A stretch of DNA of 64,000 nucleotides from positions 60,625 to 124,624 of the forward strand of contig NZ_DIHC01000041.1 in the NCBI RefSeq assembly GCF_002419965.1. Reading direction: 5' to 3'. This document shows positions 30,734-40,687 of this stretch, piece after piece (within the stretch, counting starts at the first letter, position 1; every line of letters begins with the position of its first letter). Under the pieces are notes generated by a model, which saw nothing but the letters and a program-made list of their open reading frames with translations, did no database searches and was not told where the DNA came from. Position numbers and translations under genes: made by a program. This DNA comes from Pseudomonas sp. UBA5706 (GTDB lineage Bacteria > Pseudomonadota > Gammaproteobacteria > Pseudomonadales > Pseudomonadaceae).

Positions 30734-33700
30734 ATGTCTCAATCAATGGACTCTTCCGCGCGTTTGCTCGCTGGGTCTGCGCAGCAAAGCGAACCCCTCA
30801 CCGCGGTCGGTAGCAAGATTCCCCAATGGCTGATCGATGCTTGGCCAGCGACCCAAGGTGCGCTTCGAGAGGCCGGTAGGACGCGCCTGGACTGGTTCGA
30901 ACGTGCCCGGCAGTCGATGCCCGACGTCGTCAAATCCCTGAAGCAGGATCACACGCTCTATCGCGACAGCGAACAGAAACTCAGGCAAGTGCTGGTGGAC
31001 TTTCCAGCGCTTGAAACATTTGCCGAACCCTTGCTGGTTGCCGCCATACAAAAGCGTTTCGGACTGCGCGTGGATGTACGCAAGACCTGGCTGTTCCACG
31101 CCAGCCGGGTTCATGTCGACGATTCGTTTGCAGTTGCCTCCAGAGACCCGATGGTCCAGTTGCAAAAGTCGCTCACAGCCGCAACTCAAACGCTCCTGCA
31201 TGCTGCGCTGCAGAACTTCGAATCCTGGGAAACCGCTGCCGGGGCGATGGACCTGGATGCCCGGCGGAAGGCTGCTATTTATGATCGCTATCCGGTGTCC
31301 GGAATAAGCGTGACCGGCACAGCTCTGGCGATTGCTCCCGAAGCATTCGCGACACTGTGTCGCGAGCTGGATTTGGGAGGCCAATACCAGAAAAAGATCG
31401 ATGCGTTTCTCAACCCGCCCTCAAAGCCTGGCGACGCACCGGACGCCGCTGCCTACAATCGCCGCGGACTTTTGAAGCGGGTTGAGCAAGCGGCGTTTAT
31501 GGTCCAGGTGCATCTGGCTTATATGAAAGGCCAGATCGGCGAGGGCCTGTACCATGCCTTGCTCAACGTAGCGCGCAACCGCAAAAGCGTCGAGTTGGAC
31601 GGCCAGCCTGTCACATGCAGTTTCCTGCGGCTCTGGGACATTGAGTTAACGGGCATCGTGGCCATCGGCAAGGCACGTGACAGCGCCGAGAATACGCAAA
31701 GCCTGGTCGTTTACATTCCCGATGACCCCGTATGCCCGCTTAAAGAGTACGCGTCCAGTGCAGCGTTCACACAAGCGCTGCGCGACAGGATGATGGTGGA
31801 CGGCTATCTGGATTTCTTTCAACGTTTCGTCCCCGCCCGCCATCGGGCTCAATTGTCCGCAAAGTTGGACAAGTGCTTGCGCCCCAGCGTCTGGAACAAG
31901 GATAGGCGCTGGTATGAGCAGCAGGTCGACAGGAACGCCAAGCTGCATTTGCGAGACCACACCTTTGCCACCGGGCTACTGAATGCCATCACTGAGCAAA
32001 AAGCCAGGGTGCTGAAGGATGACGCTTTGTTTCATGCGGTGCCGACGGCGGACGAGGATCAGAAAACCTTCGACCAGCGTGTGCATTACTTCGAGGCTGT
32101 GGCGTGGCAAGCTCTGAATCTGGTGGGTTTCGTGGTGCCGCCTGTGGGCACGGTAATGATGGCAGCAACCGCTGCTCAGTTGGCGACCGAAGTGTTCGAG
32201 GGGATCGACAGTTGGACCTGTGGGGAATGGGAGCTGGGTTGGGGGTACCTGATGGACGTGGCCGAGAACGTGGCGCTGATGGCGGCTCTTGACGCGGCAC
32301 ATCGAGGTGCAGGCACCCCTGCGGTGGAAAGGATAACGGTCGAGACACCTTCCTTTATCGAGGACCTCACGCCAGTGGAGCTGCCCAACGGCGAGACTCG
32401 CCTGTGGAAGCCCGACCTTGCGCCCTTCGCCCACGACACGGTGTTGCCCGAGGGATTGCAGCCCGACGAGTTCGGCCTTTATCACCATCAGGACAAAACC
32501 TGGATATCGGTCGAGGACAAGGTCTATTCGGTTAAGCAGACATCTTCGCGGGGGCAGTTCCGTATCGAACACCCTACCAAGGCCCTGAGCTACGAGCCGC
32601 CGCTGCGCCATAACGGCCGCGGCGCCTGGTTGCATCCTGCTGACCGGCCTTCGGAATGGGAAGGCCTGAAATTATTTCGACGCCTGGGGCACAGTGTTGC
32701 TGAGTTTTCCGATGCGACCGCCCGGCGCATCCTGCAGGTCAGTGACACGTCGGAAGCTGTTTTGCGAAGGGCGCTGGTCGAGGGCGAGCGTCCGCCCGCG
32801 TTGCTGGACGACACGTTGCGACGTTTTCAGCTGGATCTGGAGATACAGCGCAGCGCTCAGGGTGGCGAATCCCCTGAACGGGCGGCTCTATTCGATTCGC
32901 GCTATCGAGCGATGTCGCTGCCTCAGCAGGCTCATGCGCTGACGATAACGCGCAGCTATCCCGACCTGCCGGCGGCGATCGCTGACGAGCTCGTCCTTCA
33001 CGCATCACCCGCGCAGCTGGAGGAATTGGGTCAAGGTCGTGTGCCGTTGCGTATCGCCGAGGAAATTCGGGTCTACCAACAGCAAGTAAGGTTAGCGCGA
33101 GCTTATGAGGGCGTGTTCCTTGAGTCGGTGAACAACCAGGACACCGACAAACTGATTCTCCACACCCTGGAACGTCTTTCTGGTTGGCCCTTCGGGCTGC
33201 GGCTGGAAGTCAGAGAGGGCAGTTTTCAAGGAACTGCGATCGATGCCGTCGGGCCTGCCGATTCGACGGTTTGCAAAATCCTGGTCAGGCACAGCAACGG
33301 CTATGAAGCCTTCGATGAACGGGGCCTCGGGCTGAATGGACGCGACAACCTCTATTCAGCGGTGCTGCACGCTCTGCCCGACGCGTCACGTGCTGCCTTG
33401 GATTTCCCCGGCACCTGGGACGGCTCCAAGCTCAAGCTGGCGATCCAGAATGGCCCGTTGCTGGGGCGGGACACGCTGCGTACCGTCTTGAAGATGCAGC
33501 CCGCAAAACCGGGACCGAGGTCGCCCATGCGCCTGGCTGACGGTCGATTGGGTTATCCGTTGAGCGGCAGAGGGGCGATGCAAGGGTTCATTGCCCGGGA
33601 CACGTTGCTGGACCTTATCCGAATCGCTGGCATTACCGCCACTGACAGATCAGCCGAGCAGGTTCTGATGGCACTTGAGAGTGCAGGGATGAGCCGCCAG

Positions 33701-36391
33701 CAGATTCACCAGCGGCTGACTCAAGTACTGGATGAGCGTAGGGCTCTGGATATCAATATACGTGCGTGGGGTGACGAATCGACCTCGATGCCCGATCTGA
33801 ACCTGCGCGAGGCCAGCCGCAGTGCCATCCAGGATGCAATATGGCGGCACTGGTCGGAAAATGCTTTGTCCGAAATCACCCCCGACGCTTGCGCCCTACG
33901 CCTGGAGAGCATTGTCATCAGCGACTTCCCGCAGGTGCTCCCTGACTTTTTCTATCAGCGTGTCAGCCGGTTGGAGCTGATAGATATTGTCATCAGCAGG
34001 CCCTCCCTGACATTACCGCCGCCCATCTTTCAGGGGGTAGACGATCGCCAGGCGCTGGAGCAATTCTTCAGACGATTCCCCCAAATCAACTCTCTCGAAT
34101 TAACCCGCACCGGTGTGCCGGTTACTTATCGGGACCCGTTGGTTGTTCAATTGCCTTACCTGATATCGCACTGCTTCCCACTGCTGCGCACGTTACGCCT
34201 GGTTAATCAAAATATATGGATAAGCCCACTGGAAGTGCAGACGTTGAGCACGCTTGAACACTTGGAGTGGCTGGACTTGAGCGGCAATCAGGCCAGTTTC
34301 ATCGTGCCTTCCAACATCGTCAGCTTGCGTCTGCGCTATCTTGGGCTGGACAGTCTTGGGCTTGATCAGTGGCCTTCATGGCTTGAGGGTCTGGCGGCCG
34401 CGGACATTAATCAGCTGTCGTTACGCAACAACCGCTTGATCGAAATCCCTTGGGATGTGCTCAATGACCGCACGCCTGCCGCTGAGCCAACCCGGCTATC
34501 GTTGCAGGGCAACCCGCTGTCACGTTTGACGCTGACGCGGGTCAGGCTGAACGAAGGGGTCGATAGCCGGTTTCGCTTCGACCTGGACATGCCGCCCCAT
34601 CTGGACGCTCATATAGTGTTGATGAGGCAGGAAAGAGCGCAGTTGCAGGAGGCGATCACCTCTTGGTCCGAGGCGTCCAGTTCAACCAGGCCCTTAAGCC
34701 AGGCGACTGTTGAAGTCAGGCGCGTCATTGGCCAAACCCTTATGGAGTACTGGCGCGCGTACAGCGAAGGCCAGACCTTTGCGGTACTGAATCTGGAGCG
34801 CATCTCGCTGGAGGATTTTCCTGCGCAACTGCCTGCTTTTTTCTATCTGCGTGTTCGCAACATGCACCTGTCACATGTCAGGGCCGATGCCTCGCAGCTA
34901 AACGTGTTCCTGGCAAACTTCCTTCAATTAAGGAATCTCAGCTTCATCGGTCATGTGCAGCCAATGTATGAATTGCCCTCGGTCCTGTTGAACCTGCCAA
35001 TCCTGACCAGCTTGAGCTTGACGGACCAGGGGCGGCAGCTGGATCAGAACGCGCTGCATTTTCTGAGCCGCCTGCGCCGTCTCGAGGCGCTGGACCTTGC
35101 AGGAAACCAACTGGGGACCATCACCTATACACCGGGTTTGCTGAGCAACTTGCGTTGGTTGTGCTTGAGAAACATGGGGCTGCAGCAGTGGCCGGAGTGG
35201 GTGGAAGGGGTAATGCCGCTGGAAGGGCTCGTGCTCGATGACAATCACCTGAGCGTGTTGCCTGAGCACATCCTGCAAAACCCGCGTAACGATCTGGCCC
35301 ACACCGAGATCGCCTTGCGCGGTAATCCGTTGACTCATGAAACCATGCGCAGGGCGTATCTCTCCGAGAACCACCACAGCTCCTATTCCTTCGCTATGGA
35401 ACTACCGGACGATATTCTGGCGCTGCCCGGCGACCGTTATTATTCCGACTCCGACTCTGACGCTTACTATTCGGATTCGGGTTCATCGGGTCGCCTCAAC
35501 AGCCCATCCCCTGTCTCTTCGAATGAGGGCGTGGAAAATGTAGAACCGTGGTTGCTCGGTACCGCCGAGGAGAACCAGATTCATCGTGCACTCTGGCAGC
35601 GCATTGACCATGCGGGGGATGCCGGGAATCTGATCGCTCTGATAGGGCGTTTGACCCAAGCGGCGCCTTATCGTACGGAGCCGACCCGGGCCGGGTTTTC
35701 CGAGCGCGTATGGCGCGTGCTTGAAGCCGCAGACCAGAGTCAGGAGAACCGACTTCTTTACAACGGGATGGCCGCCGAAGCGCTCGTGCAACCCGACACA
35801 GGCGCCCAGACCTGCCATGACGGTGCCTGGCTGGTGTTCAACCAGATTGAAATCCAGGTGTTCATCGCGCAAGCGTTGAGTACCGCCCCGGCACAGTTGC
35901 GCGGACAAACGCTGTACCGCTTGACCCGACGCCTGTACCGATTGCATGAACTGGACACCGTAGCACGTGAACAGGCAGGCAGTCGCGACGAAGCGGAGGT
36001 GCGGCTTGCATACCGTTTGCGCTGGTCTTCAGAGCTGGATCTGCCGTTGCCTCCGAGCAACATGCTCTATCAGTCGGTCGCGAGCATCCGTCCCGGCGAG
36101 CTGGACGCGGCTCTGGTCCGGGTGCAGCAAGGTGAAAGCGGTGAACCATTCATGCGTTATGCCGCGCAGCGAGATTTCTGGGTCCAGTACCTGCGCGAAA
36201 CCCATGCCGAGCGCTTCGAGACCCTCAAGCAAGATTACCTTGCACGTGTGGTGGCCCTGCCAGATCGCTTCCCGGGTCGGGCGATCGACGAGTTGGGCGC
36301 TGAGTTTGCCGCCTTGAAGACCGAGTTCGAGACTCAGGAAACGAACCTGATTCGAGAGCTAACTTATCGTGAGGGCTTTAATCGCGACTGA
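30734..36391 (+). CDS. giant leucine-rich-repeat protein with NEL-type E3 ubiquitin ligase domain
   Basis: 1885 residues. No signal peptide. The N-terminal ~550 residues resemble the DUF6543-type region found in large Pseudomonas LRR/toxin-like proteins. Leucine-rich repeats occur at about 1130-1290 (LEHLEWLDLSGNQ, LSLRNNRLIEIP) and 1380-1545 (LEALDLAGNQLGTI, LVLDDNHLSVLPEHIL). An Asp/Ser/Tyr-rich linker (1568-1600) follows, then a C-terminal helical domain (1600-1885) with TCHDGA, Cys1694-x-Asp1696. C-x-D is the catalytic motif of the NEL (novel E3 ligase) family, as in IpaH and SspH effectors. NEL effectors ubiquitinate host proteins after injection. No secretion genes are adjacent. The active-site motif is intact, so activity is plausible. 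Confidence 0.88.
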   Translation: MSQSMDSSARLLAGSAQQSEPLTAVGSKIPQWLIDAWPATQGALREAGRTRLDWFERARQSMPDVVKSLKQDHTLYRDSEQKLRQVLVDFPALETFAEPLLVAAIQKRFGLRVDVRKTWLFHASRVHVDDSFAVASRDPMVQLQKSLTAATQTLLHAALQNFESWETAAGAMDLDARRKAAIYDRYPVSGISVTGTALAIAPEAFATLCRELDLGGQYQKKIDAFLNPPSKPGDAPDAAAYNRRGLLKRVEQAAFMVQVHLAYMKGQIGEGLYHALLNVARNRKSVELDGQPVTCSFLRLWDIELTGIVAIGKARDSAENTQSLVVYIPDDPVCPLKEYASSAAFTQALRDRMMVDGYLDFFQRFVPARHRAQLSAKLDKCLRPSVWNKDRRWYEQQVDRNAKLHLRDHTFATGLLNAITEQKARVLKDDALFHAVPTADEDQKTFDQRVHYFEAVAWQALNLVGFVVPPVGTVMMAATAAQLATEVFEGIDSWTCGEWELGWGYLMDVAENVALMAALDAAHRGAGTPAVERITVETPSFIEDLTPVELPNGETRLWKPDLAPFAHDTVLPEGLQPDEFGLYHHQDKTWISVEDKVYSVKQTSSRGQFRIEHPTKALSYEPPLRHNGRGAWLHPADRPSEWEGLKLFRRLGHSVAEFSDATARRILQVSDTSEAVLRRALVEGERPPALLDDTLRRFQLDLEIQRSAQGGESPERAALFDSRYRAMSLPQQAHALTITRSYPDLPAAIADELVLHASPAQLEELGQGRVPLRIAEEIRVYQQQVRLARAYEGVFLESVNNQDTDKLILHTLERLSGWPFGLRLEVREGSFQGTAIDAVGPADSTVCKILVRHSNGYEAFDERGLGLNGRDNLYSAVLHALPDASRAALDFPGTWDGSKLKLAIQNGPLLGRDTLRTVLKMQPAKPGPRSPMRLADGRLGYPLSGRGAMQGFIARDTLLDLIRIAGITATDRSAEQVLMALESAGMSRQQIHQRLTQVLDERRALDINIRAWGDESTSMPDLNLREASRSAIQDAIWRHWSENALSEITPDACALRLESIVISDFPQVLPDFFYQRVSRLELIDIVISRPSLTLPPPIFQGVDDRQALEQFFRRFPQINSLELTRTGVPVTYRDPLVVQLPYLISHCFPLLRTLRLVNQNIWISPLEVQTLSTLEHLEWLDLSGNQASFIVPSNIVSLRLRYLGLDSLGLDQWPSWLEGLAAADINQLSLRNNRLIEIPWDVLNDRTPAAEPTRLSLQGNPLSRLTLTRVRLNEGVDSRFRFDLDMPPHLDAHIVLMRQERAQLQEAITSWSEASSSTRPLSQATVEVRRVIGQTLMEYWRAYSEGQTFAVLNLERISLEDFPAQLPAFFYLRVRNMHLSHVRADASQLNVFLANFLQLRNLSFIGHVQPMYELPSVLLNLPILTSLSLTDQGRQLDQNALHFLSRLRRLEALDLAGNQLGTITYTPGLLSNLRWLCLRNMGLQQWPEWVEGVMPLEGLVLDDNHLSVLPEHILQNPRNDLAHTEIALRGNPLTHETMRRAYLSENHHSSYSFAMELPDDILALPGDRYYSDSDSDAYYSDSGSSGRLNSPSPVSSNEGVENVEPWLLGTAEENQIHRALWQRIDHAGDAGNLIALIGRLTQAAPYRTEPTRAGFSERVWRVLEAADQSQENRLLYNGMAAEALVQPDTGAQTCHDGAWLVFNQIEIQVFIAQALSTAPAQLRGQTLYRLTRRLYRLHELDTVAREQAGSRDEAEVRLAYRLRWSSELDLPLPPSNMLYQSVASIRPGELDAALVRVQQGESGEPFMRYAAQRDFWVQYLRETHAERFETLKQDYLARVVALPDRFPGRAIDELGAEFAALKTEFETQETNLIRELTYREGFNRD

Positions 36392-36484
36392 TCGTTATCT
36401 CGGCATCGGCTGCTGACCGGCTGCAATGTCCGCGGCCGGCCGGCTGCCCACCCGTTCCGGGCGGCCCGACATCCCGGGCGCTCT

Positions 36485-37318
36485 TCAGAAGGGCGCATCT
36501 CCCAGAATCGTCGCACGGTGCATGACCCGACGCTGTGGCCGGTAATCGTCCACCGCGTAGTGTTGGGTCACGCGGTTGTCCCACATGGCCACGTCGTTTT
36601 CCTGCCAGCGCCAGCGGATGGTGAACTCGGGGCGCGTCGCATGGGCGAATAGCAATTTCAGAATCGCCTCGCTTTCGGCAGGCTCCAACTCGTTGATCCG
36701 CGTAGCGAAGCCTTCGTTGACGAATAGCGCCTTGCGCCCACTGACCGGGTGCGTGCGAATCACCGGATGCGACAACGGCGGATTCCTGCGCCGGGTCTCT
36801 TCCCAGCGCGCCAGGTCTTCAGCGGTATTGCCAAAGCGCTCCAGCGGGAAGGAGCGAGTGAAATCGTGGGTGGCGGTCAAGCCGTCCAGCATCGTTTGCA
36901 GCGGCTTGGATAACGCTTCGAACGCCGCGATACCGCTGGCCCACAATGTATCGCCGCCGTACGCCGGCAGTTGCTTGGCACTGAGCACCGCGCCCAGCGC
37001 CGGGGTAGGCAGGAAAGTCACGTCGGTGTGCCACATGGCGTTGTCGCGCACGTCGGTCACTGCGGTGTCGAGGACCATGATCTCGGGTTGTTCGGAGATG
37101 TTGGGGTAGATCGGGTGAACGTGCAGGTCACCGAACTGCGCAGCGAAACGCGCCTGCTGCTGCGGTGTAATGGGCTGGTTGCGAAAGAACAGCACCTGGT
37201 AGGCGAGCAACGCCTGCTCGACAGCGTTGCGATGCTCGTCGGACAAGTCGCGACTCAAGTCAACGCCGTTGATCTGCGCGCCCAATGCTGAACTCAGTGG
37301 GGTGATGTGAAGGCTCAT
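36485..37318 (-). CDS. tauD: taurine dioxygenase TauD
   Basis: 277 residues. Fe(II)/2-oxoglutarate dioxygenase: the facial triad is HTD (MWHTDVTFLP) and the distal His in VTQHYAVDDY, with the 2-oxoglutarate-binding Arg in RRVMHRATI. N-terminus ITPLSSALGAQINGVDLSRDL is typical of TauD. Cytoplasmic; converts taurine to sulfite and aminoacetaldehyde. Last gene of tauABCD, 65 bases after tauC. The family also contains alkylsulfatases; gene context decides for taurine. Confidence 0.94.
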   Translation of the reverse strand: MSLHITPLSSALGAQINGVDLSRDLSDEHRNAVEQALLAYQVLFFRNQPITPQQQARFAAQFGDLHVHPIYPNISEQPEIMVLDTAVTDVRDNAMWHTDVTFLPTPALGAVLSAKQLPAYGGDTLWASGIAAFEALSKPLQTMLDGLTATHDFTRSFPLERFGNTAEDLARWEETRRRNPPLSHPVIRTHPVSGRKALFVNEGFATRINELEPAESEAILKLLFAHATRPEFTIRWRWQENDVAMWDNRVTQHYAVDDYRPQRRVMHRATILGDAPF

Positions 37319-37383
37319 GCAGGGGTCTCACAATGTGCGCCGAAATGTCGGCGTGGCCAGTGTCTTTGGTTCATCAACGGTGG

Positions 37384-38232
37384 TTAATGATTCTGGCCAT
37401 GCCAGGGCACCAGCTTGCGCTGGAGGGCGCGCAGGGCCATCTCCAGCGCAAAGGCGATCAAGGCGATGACCAGAATCCCCAACACCACCACATCGGTCAC
37501 CAGAAACTGCGCGGCAGACTGCACCATGAAACCCAGGCCGCTGGTGGCCGCGATCAATTCCGCGGCAACCAGCGTTGACCAACCCACGCCCAGCCCGATA
37601 CGCACACCGGTGAGAATATCCGGCAGGGCGCTTGGCAGGATTACGTGACGAATCAGCTGCCAGCGATTGGCCCCTAAGGATTGCGCGGCCCGCAGCTTGG
37701 CGCTGTCTACGGTGCGCACGCCGGTGGCCGTGGCAATGGCGATAGGGGCGAAGATCGCCAGGTAAATCAGCAGCACCTTGGAGAACTCGCCGATGCCGCA
37801 CCAGATTACGATCAAGGGCAGGTAAGCCAGGGGTGGTATCGGGCGGTAGAACTCGATCAGCGGGTCGAAGATGCCTTGGGCGATGCGGTTATGGCCAATG
37901 GCGACACCGACCGGAATCGCGGTCAGCACAGCAAATACCAAGCCCAGGCCGATGCGTTGCAGACTCGCGCCCAAATGCTGCCATAACGTGGATTCCATGT
38001 AGCCCTTGGTCATCAGCAGCCAGGCCTTTTCCAGCACGGCGGAAGGTGGCGGCAGGAACAGCGGCTCTACCCATTCCAATGCCGTGACCAGCCACCAGGT
38101 CCCCAGCAATACAAGCAGTGTCAGAACGCTGATGGTTCGGGTACTCAGGTACAGGCGCGGCTCGATGGTTTTGCCGGGCGGGAGCGTTTGGGTGAGGGCT
38201 TCGCCCAGCGGCGGCGTGGGGTATTGGCTCAT
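37384..38232 (-). CDS. tauC: taurine ABC transporter permease TauC
   Basis: 282 residues with six membrane helices. N-terminal cytoplasmic stretch (PGKTIEPRLYLSTRT), then VLTLLVLLGTWWLVTAL. The conserved ABC-interaction loop EFYRPIPPLAYLPLIVIWCGIGEFSKV..., and later LGANRWQLIRHVILPSALPDILTGVRIGLG (EAA motif). Its ATG overlaps the tauB stop by four bases. Works with TauB and TauA in the inner membrane. Confidence 0.94.
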   Translation of the reverse strand: MSQYPTPPLGEALTQTLPPGKTIEPRLYLSTRTISVLTLLVLLGTWWLVTALEWVEPLFLPPPSAVLEKAWLLMTKGYMESTLWQHLGASLQRIGLGLVFAVLTAIPVGVAIGHNRIAQGIFDPLIEFYRPIPPLAYLPLIVIWCGIGEFSKVLLIYLAIFAPIAIATATGVRTVDSAKLRAAQSLGANRWQLIRHVILPSALPDILTGVRIGLGVGWSTLVAAELIAATSGLGFMVQSAAQFLVTDVVVLGILVIALIAFALEMALRALQRKLVPWHGQNH

Positions 38233-39020
38233 GCCCGTTGCTCCTGAAGGGCTTGGCGCTGTGAGAATACCCGGGCCAGTACATGCTCGCGGGTTTCGAT
38301 GAAACGAGGATCGGACTTGATCGCTCGCGCTGATTCGCCTGCGCTGTAGCGTTGGCCGAAGTCGAGCTTAAGGTGCTCGACGATCTGTCCCGGATTAGGC
38401 GCCAGCAGGATCAGATCCGTGGCCAGGAACACCGCTTCTTCGATGTCGTGCGTAATCAGGAATACCGGTTTGGCGCTGCGCGTCCAGACCTGCAGCAGCA
38501 ACTCCTGCATCTGCTCGCGAGTGAAGGCGTCCAGTGCGCCGAAGGGTTCGTCCATCAGCAGTACCCGCGGGTCGGCAGCCAGCGCCCGAGCAAGGCCCAC
38601 GCGCTGTTTCTGACCGCCCGAGAGCTGCCAGATACGGCGCTTCTCGAACCCGGCCAGGTCCACCAGCTCCAGCATTTCCCGCGCCCTGGCTTCACGTTGC
38701 GCGCGAGCGATACCGGCCAGTTCCAGGCCGAAGGCGACATTGGCGAGCACGTCTTGCCAAGGCAGTAAGGCATCGTCCTGAAACACTACGCCGCGTTCAG
38801 CGCTTGGACCTTTGACCGGCACGTTGTCCAGCGTGATACGCCCGGCGCTTGGCTCGACAAAGCCTGCAATCAGGTTCAGCAACGAAGTCTTGCCGCTGCC
38901 GGATGGACCCAGTGCAACCAGCAACTGCTGCGGACCGAGACTGAGGGATATGTCCGACAGAACCGGCTCGGCTGCCCCCGGATACTGTGCGCAGATGCGC
39001 TCCAGCTGTAACAAGGCCAT
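38229..39020 (-). CDS. tauB: taurine ABC transporter ATPase TauB
   Basis: 263 residues from ATG 39020 (GGAG eight bases upstream); the frame runs to 39080 without support. Walker A GPSGSGKTSL, Q-loop VFQDDALLPWQDV, signature LSGGQKQRVGLARAL, Walker B VLLMDEPFGALD, H-loop ITHDIEEAVFLA. Energises uptake of taurine through TauC. Separated from tauA by a 155-base gap with a strong hairpin; coupled to tauC. Confidence 0.95.
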   Translation of the reverse strand: MALLQLERICAQYPGAAEPVLSDISLSLGPQQLLVALGPSGSGKTSLLNLIAGFVEPSAGRITLDNVPVKGPSAERGVVFQDDALLPWQDVLANVAFGLELAGIARAQREARAREMLELVDLAGFEKRRIWQLSGGQKQRVGLARALAADPRVLLMDEPFGALDAFTREQMQELLLQVWTRSAKPVFLITHDIEEAVFLATDLILLAPNPGQIVEHLKLDFGQRYSAGESARAIKSDPRFIETREHVLARVFSQRQALQEQRA

Positions 39021-39120
39021 GTCGGTGACTCCGTTTTTAAAAAGGTGTGTAAGTGGGTGTTCGGGGGTTGTGGGCGACAATCACCGCATGACATGCCGAC
39101 CGGGCAGCGGGCTGATCTGG

Positions 39121-39158
39121 CCCCTGTTGCAGCCCGGCGCGTCGTGCTGCAACAGGGG
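39121..39158 (-). terminator. intercistronic hairpin between tauA and tauB
   Basis: CCCCTGTTGCAG (39121-39132) pairs perfectly with CTGCAACAGGGG (39147-39158), loop 14 bases, just after the tauA stop. No T-run follows on the minus strand. It therefore probably protects the tauA mRNA 3' end or partly attenuates, giving more binding protein than transporter, rather than ending the operon. Confidence 0.65.
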
Positions 39159-39175
39159 CTCGCGGCGGATTCGTT

Positions 39176-40150
39176 TTATTGATTCACAAACTTCGCGCTG
39201 ACATACGGCGTGTAATCGGCCAGCACCGCGTCAACCTTGCCTTGCTCCTTAGGGAACGCGGCGGTCTTGCCGATGGCTTCGGTGGTCGGCGCGCCCAACT
39301 CTTTTGCCTGGTCGGCAGCCAGGGGGTACACGTTGCCCTCCAGCAGGCCAGGAATGTCGCTCGCTTTGGCGCCTGACAGCTTGACCAGCTTGTCGACGCT
39401 GCTGGTGTTGGCGATACACGCGGCGGGGTCTTTGCGATAGTCGGCGTAGGCATCGAGGGTGGTCTTGGCGAAGGCCTTGACGATCTCAGGGTGTTGGTCG
39501 GCGAAGTCCTTGCGCACGATCCAGGCGTCGAAGGTCGGAGCACCGACCTTGGCCAGTTCGCCAGAGGTGATCAGCACCTTGCCGGTTTCCTTGGCGACAC
39601 CCAATGCCGGGTCCCAAACGTAGGTCGCATCAATGTCACCGCGTTTCCAGGCGGCTGCGATCGCCGGTGGTGCCAGGTTGAGAATGGTCACCTTGGCAGG
39701 ATCGATGTTCCAGTGCTTCAGCGCCGCCAGCAGGCTGTAGTGCCCGGTGGACACGTAAGGCACCGCGATCTTCTTGCCGATCAGATCCTGCGGGCTATTG
39801 ATGCCTGCGCCGTTACGAGCGACCAGCGCTTCGGCGGCGCCGATCTGCGTGGCGATGAGAAAGGTTTCGATCGGCACCTTGCGCGTAGCGGCGGCGGTCA
39901 GGGGGCTCGAACCCAGATAGCCGATCTGCACATCGCCGGAAGCGATGGCGGTGATCACGTCAGCGCCGTTATCGAACTTGCGCCAGGAGATTTTCGAACC
40001 GGTGGCCTTCTCATACGCGCCGTCAGCCTGAGCGACTTTTGCCGGGTCGACGGTGGTCTGGTACGCAACGGTGAAATCCGCCGCCTGGGCGAGCAGGGTA
40101 GAACCGGCCAGCGACAGCGCCGCCACCAGGCGAAGAAGGGTGAGTTTCAT
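39176..40150 (-). CDS. tauA: taurine-binding protein TauA
   Basis: 324 residues from ATG 40150 (GGAG eleven bases upstream). Signal peptide MKLTLLRLVAALSLAGSTLLAQA. Mature ADFTVAYQTTVDPAKVAQADGAYEKATGSKISWRKFDNGADVITAIASGDVQIGYLGSSPLTAAATRKVPIETF is the taurine-binding family pattern. Periplasmic receptor for the TauBC transporter. First gene of the operon; expected to be induced by sulfur limitation through CysB, with a 630-base divergent control region shared with the porin. Confidence 0.95.
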   Translation of the reverse strand: MKLTLLRLVAALSLAGSTLLAQAADFTVAYQTTVDPAKVAQADGAYEKATGSKISWRKFDNGADVITAIASGDVQIGYLGSSPLTAAATRKVPIETFLIATQIGAAEALVARNGAGINSPQDLIGKKIAVPYVSTGHYSLLAALKHWNIDPAKVTILNLAPPAIAAAWKRGDIDATYVWDPALGVAKETGKVLITSGELAKVGAPTFDAWIVRKDFADQHPEIVKAFAKTTLDAYADYRKDPAACIANTSSVDKLVKLSGAKASDIPGLLEGNVYPLAADQAKELGAPTTEAIGKTAAFPKEQGKVDAVLADYTPYVSAKFVNQ

Positions 40151-40353
40151 GATGAGGCTCCGGAGCAAGGCAGACCGAGGGACTGAATGATGCGAAGCGT
40201 AAATGATCTAAGAAATCAGAAATAAATAACTTTTTTGCATGAGCTTAGAGACGATCGTGCGTGATGCGCACGCTTTTCCAGTTAACTGACGAGTTAACGA
40301 TGCGCTCGGAAAAATCAGACGGGGTGCGGGGTGACAACTGTAACAATCACGTC

Positions 40354-40366
40354 TAGCGAGTCGCTA
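40354..40366. promoter_or_regulatory. dyad TAGCGAGTCGCTA
   Basis: A perfect 6+1+6 palindrome in the tauA/porin divergent region, 204 bases upstream of tauA. It shares the inner GAGTCG/CGAGTC flavour with the dyad at 40673. Candidate repressor or activator site. Confidence 0.35.
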
Positions 40367-40672
40367 ATTTCTTATCTTTCAGAGGGTTATAGCGTGCATC
40401 TTCATCCCTTTTCACACCGCGACCATGACTGGCTGGTCGAGTTCCGGTCTTACGACGGGGCAAAACTAATCGATCTGACGAACGGGGCAGAAATATTTTT
40501 TGGGAATTAGGTAAAGACGCCGATACACTCCGCAACGGACGGCTGAAACGGCTTGTGACATATAACTGCTTGGCATAAAAGCAGGCTCACAAAGTCTTTT
40601 TAGGTTTAAAGGATTTCCCTTACCTTTGCAGCCAGCTGTTAACGCGGTCTAGTCAATTAGTCTTGGGGACAT

Positions 40673-40687
40673 TGACTCGCCGAGTCA
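40673..40687. promoter_or_regulatory. dyad TGACTCGCCGAGTCA
   Basis: A perfect 7+1+7 palindrome 92 bases upstream of the porin start codon, close to where a promoter would be. Candidate operator for the porin gene. Confidence 0.4.
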
